A stretch of DNA of 64,000 bases from Dugong dugon. Its lineage: Eukaryota; Chordata; Mammalia; Sirenia; Dugongidae. Shown here in pieces: positions 32,187 to 43,192 of the stretch. Each line of letters begins with the position of its first letter. Position 1 is the first letter of the stretch. The position numbers were made by a program, and so were the translations under genes. The stretch lies in the NCBI GenBank assembly GCA_030035585.1, contig CM057469.1, forward strand, positions 58,049,501 to 58,113,500, given 5' to 3'. Below the pieces are notes generated by a model, which saw only the letters and a list, made by a program, of their open reading frames with translations, was not told where the DNA came from and searched no databases.

Positions 32187-33336
32187 AAACCCATGAAAAA
32201 GTTCACACACAAAATGTAACAATCTTTGTTGGTTACCAGGGATGGGAGGGGAGGAAATACTAAATAGGCAATAGATAAGCGGTATCTTGGGTGAAGGGTG
32301 AGACAGTACACAATACAGGGAAAACTAGCACAACTTGTACAAGGAAAGGTCATGGAAGCCCCGTAGACACATCCAAACTCTCTGAGGGACTGAATTGCTG
32401 GGCGGAGGGCTGTGGGGACCATGGTCTTGGGGAACATCTATCTCAATCAGCATGACACAGCTTATAAAGACAATACTCTACATTCTATCTTGGTTAGTAG
32501 TGTCTGGGGTCTTAAAAGCCTGTGAGTGGCCATCTAAGATACTCCACTGGTCTCATCCCTTTGGGAGCAAGGGAGAATGAAGAGAACAGGATACAAGGAA
32601 AAGATTAGTCTGAAGGACTAATTGTCCACAGCTACCAAGGCCTCCACTGGCCTGAGTCCAGTACAGCTAGATGGTGCCCAGCTACCACCACTGACTGCTC
32701 TGACCAGGATCACAACAGAGTGTTCTGGACAGAGCTGGAAAAGGATGTAGAGCATAATTCTAACTCACAAAAAAAAGAAACCAGATTTACTGGCTTAAAG
32801 GAGACTGGAGAAACCCGAGAGTATGGCCCCCAGACGCCCTTTCAGCTCAGGGGTGCAGTTATCTCTGAGGTTCACCATTCAGCCTGGGAGTGGACAGCCC
32901 TGTAAAACCAAATGAGACAAACGAGGTACAGGAGTCCAGTGACAAGGGCCAGAAGACAGAAGGGGACAAGGAAGCTGGTGATAGGGAACCCAAGTTTAAG
33001 TAAGGATATTGTTGATGTGTTGTCAGATTGTTAATCATTGTCATAGGGCAACATTTGTAGTAACTGTTAAATGAGAAACTATTTTGTTCTGTAAGCCTTT
33101 ATCTTACGTGAGAATAACAGCAGAATTGGAAGAGTGTAGTCAATGTCACTGAACTGCGCATGTAGAAATTTTTGAAACGGTGTATCTTTGGCTATGTGTA
33201 TTTTCACCAAAAAAAAGGTTGAGAAGTTAGAGGGATGACATGTTGTGGGGTTGTTAACCAATGTCATAAAACAATATGCGTACTACTGTTTCATGAGAAA
33301 CTATTTGTTCTGTAAGCCTTCACCTGAAGTACAACT
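32187..33336 (+). other. L1 copy A 3' UTR with a duplicated terminus
   Basis: Standard L1 3' UTR text of this family includes TAGTAGTGTCTGGGGTCTTAAAAGCC and GAGTGGCCATCTAAGATA, shared with the L1 copies at 34.4 and 53.3 kb. The terminal segment is present twice, at about 33022-33105 and 33241-33325, each ending ATGAGAAACTATTT(T)GTTCTGTAAGCC. Confidence 0.8.
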
Positions 33337-33350
33337 AAAAAAAAAAAAAA

Positions 33351-35099
33351 GACTTCACCAAAAGAGTCAAAAGACAACCTACAGACTCGAAAAAAATTTT
33401 TGGCTATGACAAATCTGATCAGCATCTACTCTCTCAAATCTATAAGATACTGCAAACCCCCAACAACAAAGACAAATAACCCAATTAAAAAATGAGCAAA
33501 GGATTTGAACAGGTGCTTCACCAAAGAAGACATTCAGGCAGCTAACAGATACATGAGGAAATGCTCAGGATCATTAGCCATTAGAGAAATGAAAATCAAA
33601 ACTACAATAAAACAGCATCTCACCCCAAGAAGGCTAGCATTAATTAAAAAAACAGAAAATAATAAATGTTGGAGAGGTCATGGAGAGACTGGAACACTTA
33701 TACACTGCTGGTGGGAAAGTAAAATAGTAAAACCACTTTGAAAATTGATTTGTGCTTCCTTAAAAAGTTAGAAATAGAAGTACCATACCATCCAGCACTC
33801 CCACTCCTTGGAATATATCCTAGAGAAATAAGAGCCATCACAACAATAAATATATACACACCCATGTTCATTGCAGCACTGCTTACAATAGCAAAAAGAT
33901 GAAACAACTTAGGTGCCCATCAACAGATGAATGGATAAACAAATTACGGTACATTCACACAAGGGAATACTACCCAATGATAAACAATGAAGAATCCATG
34001 AAACATCTTACAACATTGATGCATCTGGAAGGCATTATGCTGAGTGAAATTAGTCAGTCGTGAAAGGACAAATACTGTATGAGATCACTGTTATAAGAAT
34101 TTAAGAAAAGGTTTAAACACAGAAGAAAACATTCTTTGATGGTTACAAGGGTGGGGAGGGAGGGAGAGCGGTATTCCCTAACTGGGTAGTAGACATGAAT
34201 TGTCTTAGGTGAAGGGAAGGACAGCACACACTACAGGGGAAGTCAGCACAACTGGACTAGACAAAAGCTAAGAGGTTTCCTGAATACAACCAAACACTTC
34301 GAGGGACAGAGTAGCAGGGGTAGGGGTCTGGGGACCATGCTTTCAGGGGACATCTAGGTCAACTGGCATAACAAAGTTTATTAAGAAAATGTTCTACATC
34401 CTACTTTGGTGAGCGGCATCTGGGGTCTTAAAAGCTTGTGAGTGGCCATCTAAGATGCATCAATGGATCCTAACCCACCTGGAACAAAGGAGAATGAAAA
34501 ACACCAAAGATAGAAGGAAAATATTAGCCCAAGAGACAGAAAGGGCCACCTAAACCAGAGACTCCATCAGCCTGAGACCAGAAGAACTAGATGGTGCCCC
34601 GCTACCACCATGACCGCCCTGACAGGGAACACAACAGAGAGTCCCTGATGGAGCAGGAGAAAGGTGGGGTGCAGAACTCAAATTCTAGTAAGAAGACCAG
34701 ACTTAATGGTCTGACTGAGATTAGAGGAACCCCAGAAGGCACTGTCCCCATACTCTCTGTTAACCCAGAACTAAAACCATTCCCAAAGCCAGCTCTTCAG
34801 TCAAAGATTAGACTGGGGTATAAAACATAAAATAATACTTGTGAGGAACATGCTTCTTGGTTAAAATAGATACATGAGGCTAAATGTGCAGCTCCCATCT
34901 GGAGGCGGGATGAGAAGGCAGAAAGGGATAGGAGCTGGTTGAATGGACACAGGAAACCTGGAATGGAAAGGGGTAGTGTGCCGTCACATTATAGAGATAG
35001 CAACTAGGATCATATAACAATATGTACATAAATTTTTGTATAAGAAGTTAACTTGAGCTGTAAACTTTCACCTAAAGCACCATTTAAAAAAAAAAAAAA
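33351..35099 (+). mobile_element. 5'-truncated L1 (copy A2) directly after copy A
   Basis: Starts in ORF2 at ACTTCACCAAAAGAGTC, the equivalent of 31434 in copy A, carries the last 250 codons of ORF2 with stops (pieces at 33505-33741 and beyond, ending about 34096), a 3' UTR, and a 14-base A-run at 35086-35099. Its 3' UTR differs from that of copy A, so it is a separate L1 subfamily or lineage. It abuts the poly(A) of copy A with no spacer, and the outer 16-bp duplication encloses both. Confidence 0.9.
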
Positions 35100-35111
35100 G
35101 TGCCTGCTTTT
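35096..35111 (+). repeat. Target-site duplication, right copy
   Basis: AAAAGTGCCTGCTTTT, identical to 25571-25586. The first four bases overlap the A-run of copy A2. Confidence 0.95.
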
Positions 35112-35313
35112 TATCCAGTGCCTAACGGGTCTGCCCCAACCTGGCTGAACCATTAGTATTCTACTTCAAAGTGAGACACTGTTCATTACTATGTTCTGTA
35201 AAAAAAAAAAAACAAAAAAAACTATGCCATTTCGTATGAGACTTGAGCATCAGAGGAGTTTGGTCTCAGTGGGTGTCCTGAAATGAATCCCCCATGGATA
35301 CTGAGGGCCACTG

Positions 35314-37539
35314 TACATATTTAGGTTTGGAACTTTGTCCTTTTGAGTCTTGAGTTATCCCTTTCACTGCTACATTTTTTTCTTCTTAAATTTTTTTTTT
35401 TTTTGATGGCATGTGCTTTTAGTATTGGAATGCATGCTTACTAATTAAGTGTGTTTAAATTTTTGGTTGATAATATGAATTTTGAGAAATATAATCTCGT
35501 AATACAAGCCACCAATGAGGCAAGTAGCACTGTGGAGCCACCCATCTGTGGTATGAAAATATACCAGTGAGAGCTATATAAATAATTTATTGCAGGTGCC
35601 TTTCCACATAAGGAATCTCTGGTTTTCCAAATCTAACACAGAAAAACCAAAACGTACCCATCAGGGCTGGTGAGTAGTGTCTGGGGACTTAAGATTGTGT
35701 TACAATCTTGCCATGCTAAAAGCAGATCATCAGGAAAGCCATAATTACACTTGCAAGCCTTATCTCACAGAAATAAAGGAAAAGAAGGCAAAAGTTTACA
35801 AAACTAACACACATCCAGGAAGCATCACCTAATAGAATGCTCAACCTACACAACGATGAGGCTCCAACTCTGGTCTGTTGAACTTTGCGCATTTCAGAAG
35901 GGACCTACCCTGATGCTAAACGCATTAGAACTGAAATAATGCCTTACCTCTAAGGTACAGAGGCATGAAAAGTGGCTGCTATACTGATAATCCAGTGGTA
36001 AGGAAAAAGTTGTTACTGGCTTTATGCTTGCAGCTTACATGCCAATATTCTGCTCCAAAATGCTCCAAGCTGTCTGGTGGTGACCTGTGCTCAAAAAAGC
36101 AGGTTGGTAACTCATCTTACTCTCTGGCCAAAAGTTAGTTGTTTAAGTTAAGCCTTTAATTTATTTTGCTGTAGATCAGCTGCAAACCGCAAATGTTTGT
36201 GCAGAAGTTGGTGCATCTGGTGGGAATTCTGTTGATTTCACAAAATTTATTGATAAATTCATCTTCTTTCCCAAATTATTTGAATTGTTACATGAACTAA
36301 ATACAGATTACCTAGCTCTGTTTTTGTTCTTTCTGTTTCTCTTCAATGGAAATGCTTTTCTATTCTTAACCCAGCCCAAGAAGTTTAAATACTATGGATG
36401 TGTAACTTGTCTTAATATCCAAGACAGATATTCTTCTGTTGTTAATCCTTGTTTTCCAAAACTTTTTAATAATATTTGTCCATTTATTTTTTCAGGTTAA
36501 TGTTAGAATATTTTTCAATTTCTAAAAATTACTTTTAATATATGTTTGGAATTTTATTAAATTTATAAATTAATTTGAAGATTATTTCATCTTAATAGTA
36601 TCTGTTCTTTGAGTTCCTGGAAGTCATTTATGTCTCTCAACAAACTTTTTAGTTTTCTTCAAAGAATTCTTGCACCTGAGCAAGGTATTGAAGGATAAGT
36701 TTCTCCAATAGGTACTGGGAACAAACTGAAAAATTACTGGAATCATCAAGTCTGTGAACTCAGAAGGCCCACTGACCATTTCAGCTGAATACTAATCATA
36801 AAAGTAAAATTAGATTTTAGAATGTAGTTTCAAGTAAAGCATCTTATTTGATCCTCTCAATTACTGTAAAGTGAATACTCTCATAATCCCCATTTTTACA
36901 GATTCCCTCTATCCAGGATACTCTTTTATCCCCACTGATGCATCTTTAAATCCTGTATATCCTTCAAACTCAGTTAAAATGTTACCTCTTCCCCATAGCA
37001 TTTCATGATCTCCCCATCTCGCTCAAAGAAGTAATCTTCTCTCCTAAAACGCTTTTATCTATGTCCCTCACAGGGAAGTTATGATTTGCATTTTATTACG
37101 TTTTCCCAAGCCTGTAGACCGCAATTGCACCCAGAACAGTGTCTGTTACATAGCGGCCACTCACATGACCATCTCCTTAAATGCTGCCTCCCTGCCTTCC
37201 AGGCTGGAGTAGCGGGATTTCAGCAGTGCAGGCATCCTTCCACATGACTAACATCCCCAATACACCCAGACCACCTAGCAGCAGCATTCACTTAGTGATG
37301 AAACCCACATTTTAAGGTTTAGGACTTTCATCTCTATTAATTTCATTTCGTATTTTGTGTTACAATCCTGCCATGCTAAAAAAAAAAAAAAAAGAAAAAC
37401 AACAACAGTAACGAGTCCTTCTGTGAGAGAATATTGTAAAATGCCATTTATTCAAAATAATCCTCATTCGCAAGAGGAGTCCCTTTCCCTCTTCCTTCTC
37501 TGTTTTCCTTCTTTCCACAAATTTGTACACTGTGTGCAT
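35314..37539. other. Mostly unique sequence with L2 and MIR relics
   Basis: No gene recognised. MIR-like antisense text at 36840-36905 (TTGATCCTCTCAATTACTGTAAAG) is followed by L2-like text at 36900-37160. A 27-bp word at 35695-35721 is repeated at 37355-37381. T-run at 35390-35404; A-run at 37378-37393. Confidence 0.45.
36900..37160 (+). repeat. L2 3' fragment
   Basis: CCTTCAAACTCAGTTAAAATGTTACCTC, CATTTCATGATCTCCCC, ACCCAGAACAGTGTCTGTTACATAGCGG follow the L2 3' end order. Confidence 0.6.
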
Positions 37540-37550
37540 GCTACTGTGCT

Positions 37551-37755
37551 TGTTGCTAGTTGCTATTAAGTTGATTCTGACTCATGGTGACCCCATGTGT
37601 GCAGAGTAGAGATGCTCCGCAGGCTTTTCCAGACTATGACCTTTCTGAAGCAAATCATCAGGCCTATCTTCCAAGGCGCCTCTGGGAGTGTTCAAACAGC
37701 CAACCTTTATGTTAGTAGTTGAGTGCTTAACCATTTGCGCCACCCAGGGACTCCC
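37551..37755 (-). mobile_element. AfroSINE, GGAGTC subtype, antisense
   Basis: Reversed tail GTTGCTATTAAGTTGATTCTGACTC, reversed body CAGGCCTATCTTCCAAGGCGCC, reversed head CGCCACCCAGGGACTCC. The 11-bp duplication GCTACTGTGCT (37540-37550) and GCTGCTGTGCT (37756-37766) has one mismatch. Confidence 0.92.
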
Positions 37756-37849
37756 GCTGCTGTGCTGAATATTTTATATTTTTATAGGGGTAGTTTGTGC
37801 AATCCAGTTCTGTTTTTACATAGCTATTTTTTAAAATCACCTTAAAATC

Positions 37850-38001
37850 AAAAAACCAAATCCGTTGCTATTGAGTCGATTCTGACTCACAGCAACACTA
37901 CAGGACAGAGTAGAACTGTCCGATATGGTCTTCAAGGAGCAGCTGGTGGATTCGAACTGCTGAACTTTTGATTAGCGGCCAAAGGCTTAACCACCAAGCC
38001 C
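37850..38001 (-). mobile_element. AfroSINE, short type, antisense, head lost
   Basis: Reads AAAAAACCAAATCCG, GAGTCGATTCTGACTCACAGC, GTAGAACTGTCCG, AGCAGCTGGTGGATTCGAACTGC and stops at GGCTTAACCACC, before the last part of the head. Confidence 0.88.
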
Positions 38002-38009
38002 AGAGATAC

Positions 38010-39610
38010 GAGACTTCAATTTGTTTCAATAAATAAACTGTAATATATTACAATGTTAATTATATTAAGTCTATGCAACATCTTAAACACAAAACCGTGT
38101 GAACACGCATCTGTTAGTGGGCGTACAATGCAAATGTATAAGGTATGCTTAGTCAGAGAACATAGTCTTTCAATGAACCCTCAAAAACTTGGATGGAATG
38201 AACAGATAGGTGTGCTACAAATCTACTGGTATGTGCCAACAAACAAAGAATCCACTGATTTTTTAGGGTTCTCATTGGTCAGGATAAAACATTTTGCATG
38301 TGAAAACAGAGCCAGAATCATGCATTGAAAAATTTATAATATTAGCATTCCCAGCTTCCATAAAACTTGTAAAGAAAAGAATATCTCCTCTTTTCATTCT
38401 TCAGAAAATATAAAGGCAAATCCACTGGAGTTTGCTTTTGTAAGCACAATGAAATAAAATAATAAATACAGAGTCCTGACTGGTGGGGGAAATCCATGTC
38501 GCTTTTTTGTGTCCTAATTTATTTTTTATTTTGCAATAACCTTCAATCAACACCAGTTTCTTTTCCTCCGAACAGAAAGAGGTCAACATAAACATGCCTG
38601 TCAAGGGTCTGACAGAACAGATTTATTGTGTAAGTTAGATTTTGTTGGACTATTTTCCCTTTACATTCTGCCTCAGGTTCTGGATTTTTTTCTTCCTGAA
38701 ATATATATATGTGATATGTATATGTATATATAGATACATGTATATACATAATATATACACATATTTTTTTTCTCACTAAAAGAATGCAAATATAAAGTAC
38801 ATAGGTTTTACCAAGAACTTTGAGTTATGGGATACTAGATAAAGATTTATGAGAATATTTTTCACTGTTAGGAGATCTGCAGAGACGAAGAAAAATATAA
38901 TATGTAAGACATCTAGGGGCTTAATGAATATATTCAAAAGAAAAATGGACTTTTTCAAAATGTATATTCCTTATATGAACCCTTTTATTTTTATTTAAAT
39001 GGAGCTGGATCTATGCATCAAAAATCATGTGAAAATTAAAGGATTTCTACATACAGGTCAGGAGAAAATACCATAGCTTTTTTTTTTTCTTTCTTTGTCA
39101 CCTAGATAATTAAGGTTAATTATTTTCTGACCTAAATCTTCTGGGAAATGACTTTAATTATCCAGTTAACCTTGCGTGTGTAACAAAGTTTAAGCAAAGC
39201 ATAGGACTAAAGGATCCTTTTTTTAAAGTATAAATTCAGTTAGCCAGTTTATTGACATCATGTGATTAAAAATACAAAGAAAAATGATTTCTCAATTTAA
39301 CTTGAGTTAACTGGGGCTCTTGGCTGAAATCATACCCTAGGCCAGAGATCATCCAACGGCCAGGAGACTACAGGAGAGCTAGTCAAGTATTTCCTGGTTC
39401 AGAACCGCTACCTTTTCCTAGAGCCTGAGCTTTGAGCCCAGCTGAGTGTCCATCTTTATTTTCAGGATGCTAGTTTGGCCCACCGTCACTGAATTCAACA
39501 AAGACCTCCACATGGAAGGACCTGAAGGACGTTTTTACATCTCAGGAACACCTGATTTTTGGTGGCATTGACACAGCTGATTATTCCTACCATTCTGATT
39601 TTCTCCCCTC
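38010..39610. other. Unique sequence, no gene seen
   Basis: The 91-codon frame at 38053-38328 has no recognised motif and no supporting splice or promoter sequence. A TA/TG-rich simple tract lies at 38697-38765 and a T-run at 39079-39089. Confidence 0.5.
38697..38765. repeat. (TATA/TATG)n simple repeat
   Basis: Alternating ATAT and GTAT steps; the minus-strand frame across it is a by-product. Confidence 0.8.
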
Positions 39611-39615
39611 CCTTG

Positions 39616-39628
39616 GTTGCCTGGCAAC
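39616..39628. promoter_or_regulatory. RFX X-box palindrome
   Basis: GTTGCC-T-GGCAAC is a perfect inverted repeat with a one-base spacer and fits the X-box rule GTNRCC N0-3 RGYAAC bound by RFX factors, which control ciliary and some neural and immune genes. It lies in a stretch with no recognised repeats, 40 bases from AATTAC and TAATTA homeodomain-type words. One 13-bp match can occur by chance in a genome, so function is inferred only. Confidence 0.5.
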
Positions 39629-40140
39629 TTTTCTGTGATGCAGAACTGGTAATTACACGATCACAAAGTTTTGGCTGTCAAGACAACTAATTACCTGCTA
39701 GCTCTATGGTTGTGCCAAGGCTTATCTGATGGAACAAGTCCATATCACTCTTTTATTTCCCCCATTTATTGGTATTCCATGGTGTTATCTGTGTTCTCCA
39801 GAGTCCTAACTCCAACTTTTCTTTTACAGTAGACTTTCCTGAGGTGACATTCTCTACTTCTATGCAGTGAGTTAGGAGTGACTCCATGGCAACTAACAGC
39901 AACAACAGCGCCTATAACTACCACTTGTATGCTAATAATTACGTCATTCAGAATGTCTGTCCAAGATCTTTCTTCTCAGTTGCCTACTGGAAACTTCCGT
40001 GTGGGTGCTCGTCAGTTACCTTATATATCTCATGTCTCAAACTGAACATGTATTTTCTCAGAGGGACAGATTTAGCTACGATTCTAGAATCCCACGTCTT
40101 TTTCTCCTGTGCATATTCAGTTGATCAATGAGTCTCATCT
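39629..40140. other. Unique sequence
   Basis: No repeat or gene is recognised, apart from a short SINE-tail-like word (TAGGAGTGACTCCATGGCAAC) at 39871-39891. An 81-codon frame at 39886 has no supporting motif. Confidence 0.45.
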
Positions 40141-40152
40141 ATTCAGCTTTTT

Positions 40153-40371
40153 GGAGTCCCTAGATGGTGCAAATGGTTAAGTGCTCGGTTACTAACTGAA
40201 AAGTTGGCAGTTCGAATCCACACAGAAATACCTCAGAAGAAAGGCCTGGTGATCTACTTCCAAAAGGTTGCAGCCATTGAAAACTATGCAGCACAGTTCT
40301 ACTGTGCACACGTGGAATCACAATGAGTCAGAATCAACTCAACTGCAACTGGTTTGATGTTTCGTTTAGTG
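40153..40371 (+). mobile_element. AfroSINE, GGAGTC subtype
   Basis: GGAGTCCCTAGATGGTGCAAA, TTGGCAGTTCGAATCC, CTCAGAAGAAAGGCCTGG, TGAGTCAGAATCAACTCAACTGC. Short duplication TTCAGCTTTT (40142-40151) and TTCAACTTTT (40372-40381). Confidence 0.9.
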
Positions 40372-40389
40372 TTCAACTTTTTGAACAAT

Positions 40390-40800
40390 ACTTTTCTGTA
40401 CCCTCCTTGTTACCCCAGTTACTGCCTAAGTTCAAGCCCTAACTATTTCTCCCCTGAAACACTGCAATCATTTTCCTACTGGTCCCTTTATTTGAAGACA
40501 CATCCTGCTTTAATTGATCCTCTGAACAATTTGTAGGGTGATATTTTAAAATTGCATTTCTATACACATTCCTTGCTTGCATCCTTCATCACTGGCATAA
40601 AGATGCATTTTTAACATTTTAGTTTAGTCCTGAAGCCCTTGTATACTTCTCTAGCCACGTCTCCTGCAACTGCTCCAACCATATTGAGCTGTTTCCTGTT
40701 CCCTGGATGCAATATGCTGTTTCTTGCCCATATGCCTATGCTCTTGAAGTTTGCTCTGCCAGGAATGAGCTCCCACCATATTTCAACCTGTTAACGTTAT
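40390..40800 (+). repeat. Ancient LINE-like fragment (same type as 2.4 kb)
   Basis: C/T-rich text with ACTGCAATCATTTTCCTACTGG, ACTTCTCTAGCCACGTCTCC and CTGCCAGGAATG parallels the old repeat at 2400-3300. Family name uncertain. Confidence 0.45.
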
Positions 40801-40803
40801 GAG

Positions 40804-41007
40804 GGAGCCCTGGTAGCACAATAGTTAAGCACTCAGGTGCTAACCAAAAGGTTGGTGGTTCATACCTACTCAGCAGCTCCGTGGGAGAAAGACCTAGCAA
40901 TCTGTTTCCATAAAGATTACAGCCAAGAAAATCCTATGGGGCAGTTCTACTCTGTTACACAGAGTCGTTATGAGTTGAAATCTACTCTATATCACCCAGC
41001 AACAACA
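40804..41007 (+). mobile_element. AfroSINE, long type
   Basis: GGAGCCCTGGTAGCACAATAG, AAGGTTGGTGGTTC, GTGGGAGAAAGACC, ATAAAGATTACAGCCAAG, GGGGCAGTTCTACTCTG. Flanks AACGTTATGAG and AACATATATGAG may be the duplication. Confidence 0.9.
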
Positions 41008-41014
41008 TATATGA

Positions 41015-42915
41015 GTCCTTTAAAATTCTGATTAAGTGATATCTTCTCAAGAAAATCTTCATAGCTGAAAGAGACCCCTAGTCTATATTCCAACTAAATG
41101 CTTTTTGAAAATCTAGATTATTTGAATTTAATTTAATCATGATTTCAATCAATATAAAAATTAGAATCCCCTCAGTGACCACAGCACAATTAGAAAAATT
41201 AGTTGCATTAATATAGCTCCTCTGTCCTGTTATTTTTACTAAATTATTATTAAAACAACACATAAATGTTGATGAATTAAAGCAGTTTTAGGATTTGACT
41301 GGATTGATGACTCTTCAGCCTACTCTCCCATTCAGTAGCTATTAAAGCTATTTGGCCTCAAAAAGTACTACTTACTCTGAGACAGTTTCATTTCAGATGG
41401 AAAAGTAATGTCCTGAACAGTAAACAGTAGGGTTGATGGAGGTTGTCTCAGAACTGAACTGAAAATCACCTAATCAATCACGAAATTTCTGGCTGTCATA
41501 ATGACTGAATTACCTGGGTGAACCGTAGCATGTTGAAAAAGAACCTAGTTATATGGACTGTCTGACCTCTCTGTCATCAATTGTACAACAATCTGATTGA
41601 TTACTCTGTGATTGGCCTAAACTATCTGGAAAATGATCAGTTTTCCGTCATGTCTAATCCTGTCCACATTATAATGCAGGTTATTGCTAAGACTGCATAA
41701 TATTCAATTCTCCATCACTGGTGAGCAAGGTCACTGTAATTGGTGATACATGAAGTCTTTTCTCATCATGTGAATAGGGGGATTCAGATTTAAAGTGACT
41801 TAAAGATGAATTGCTTAATTTAATCAGAGTATCTGAAGTTGAGTGGTAGTACTTCTCTCAAGTAGTACTTGAAAAACCTGGTCTTAGCATTTCAGCATCT
41901 CCATTGCTGACTTTTTATCAGGAGTTTGGAAATTTCACATTTTTTCCACCTGCATAAATTTGAGTTTATCTTCTGTTTTATTCTTTTACTACCTCCTAGG
42001 AAATAAGGATTCATTTAAAAAAAATGAATAAAATTGCTGCAACTAGAGACTTGGTGATACAATTAAAAAATCCTGGAGTACATGACATTTTTGCAAGCCA
42101 CAGATTCTCTGAACATAGAGTCAGTGGTCTGTTGATGATGGGTAGAGTGAGGATAAAACACTCATCATGATAAAGCTTCCGTCTTTTTGATTCCCCTAAG
42201 TACACACTTGCACACTTGTTTTAACAGTGGGAACCCAAACGGTAGACAGAGGCTAAGAAAAAGGTTAATAATATTTAAGTGTTTTTAGCTTCTAGATCAC
42301 TAAAACTAATTTACTCTCGTGGATGATAGACGAAATGTAGGGATTCACTGAAATTTAACCTCGATAATCTTGAAGGAAGGATTTCCTGAAAAGTGTTGTT
42401 AATAGTAGTGGTTCCTTTCAGATGCTCATTGTGGTTGGCATTTATAATGATTTACACATACAGTTATTTTATCTGCCATAATCTTTAATCTGCTAGTCAA
42501 ATCATCAATTGTACTATCAATACACTTTAAAAGAGATTTTATAGAGGTAGATTTAAGAACAAGTCTGATTCATTTAGCTAGAGTAAGAATAGAGAGAAAA
42601 ATCTGATTTTTCTTTAACATTTAGTACGTGTAGAAACCAAAAGTCCAAGAAGTTTGTAACAAGTGGTGGATATGGTCTATAGAAAGTTCAGTTGAAACAT
42701 AAGATTTAAAGAGGGAGTTCTGAGTACCATGAAACAATATGAAATCAGTCTTTGAGGATTTAAGAACCTCACAGGTTTACTTTTATTTTCTGACCCTTAA
42801 TGACTATATTTTAAGGTAATGTCACTAATACCTTTAGAGCCAGATTCCTATTCAGATTTGTTTATGTTTTTCCATTTCAGCGTCAGTTACTAGTTAAGTA
42901 TTCTGGTTGCCTTTC
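41015..42915. other. Unique AT-rich sequence
   Basis: No repeat, gene or RNA is recognised. No frame exceeds 64 codons. Confidence 0.5.
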
Positions 42916-42927
42916 ATGTTTGGAAGT

Positions 42928-42931
<4 letters not shown>

Positions 42932-42974
<43 letters not shown>
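42932..42974. repeat. (TA)n microsatellite
   Basis: About twenty uninterrupted TA units, likely to vary in length and hard to assemble. Confidence 0.95.
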
Positions 42975-42977
<3 letters not shown>

Positions 42978-43024
42978 TGTTACTTAGTTCCTCTTTTAGG
43001 AACATGTGAATTCAGGAATATACT

Positions 43025-43192
43025 AAAAAAAAAAAAAAAAAAAAAAAAATCCACTGCCGTTGAGTCAATTCGGACTCAAAGCAACCTTATAGGACAGAGT
43101 AGAACTACCCTACAGAATTTCTAAGGAGCACCTGGTGGATTCGAACTGCCAACCTTTTGGTTAGCAGCCATAGCACTTAACCACTACACCAC
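43025..43192 (-). mobile_element. AfroSINE, short type, antisense, long A-tail
   Basis: A 25-base A-run precedes GCCGTTGAGTCAATTCGGACTC, GTAGAACTACCC, TGGATTCGAACTGCC and CTACACCACCAGG. Duplication CAGGAATATACT (43013-43024) and CAGGAATATATT (43193-43204), one mismatch. In the antisense copy the A-run lies on the side opposite to the usual T-run, so it has probably grown from an internal A-rich or tail-adjacent tract. Confidence 0.9.

Larger units (their letters stand above)
25587..33350 (+). mobile_element. LINE-1 copy A, full-length layout, inactive
   Basis: Starts GAGGCAGGGCCAAGACGGC, the usual L1 5' UTR opening, and ends in a 14-base poly(A) run at 33337-33350. Parts in order: 5' UTR 25587-27013, ORF1 27014 to about 27960, intergenic spacer to 28412, ORF2 28413-32186, 3' UTR 32187-33336. 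Both ORFs carry frameshifts, stops, and ORF2 has a 200-bp deletion and a 145-bp duplication, so it cannot move. The left 16-bp duplication is adjacent, and its partner lies beyond a second L1 piece. Confidence 0.93.
25210..35212 (+). pseudogene. Unidentified poly(A)-tailed insert (candidate retrocopy), split by L1
   Basis: Between the two MER2 ends, and outside the L1 array, are 25210-25570 and 35112-35212, together about 460 bp. The left edge abuts an A-run in MER2 (25192-25209) and the right edge is a 13-base A-run, which fits a LINE-mobilised insertion of a polyadenylated RNA into the A-tract. Composition is more GC-rich than the neighbours. All frames contain stops over the whole length and no protein family is recognised. 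It could be a processed pseudogene of a non-coding RNA or of a UTR. The identity is open. Confidence 0.45.
25123..35313 (+). mobile_element. MER2-like Tigger DNA transposon, split
   Basis: The left end starts CAGTTGGCCCTCCCTATCC and the right end finishes GATACTGAGGGCCACTG; these are inverted repeats and both are bordered by TA, the pogo/Tigger target duplication. The left piece is 25123-25209 and the right piece about 35213-35313, with the MER2-type words ACTATGCCATTT and GACTTGAGCATC. About 10 kb of later insertions separate the two ends. It is non-autonomous and long inactive. Confidence 0.82.

Noticed and set aside
38053-38328. 91-codon frame as a gene
   Set aside because: No motif, no promoter or splice evidence; frames of this length are expected by chance in 64 kb.
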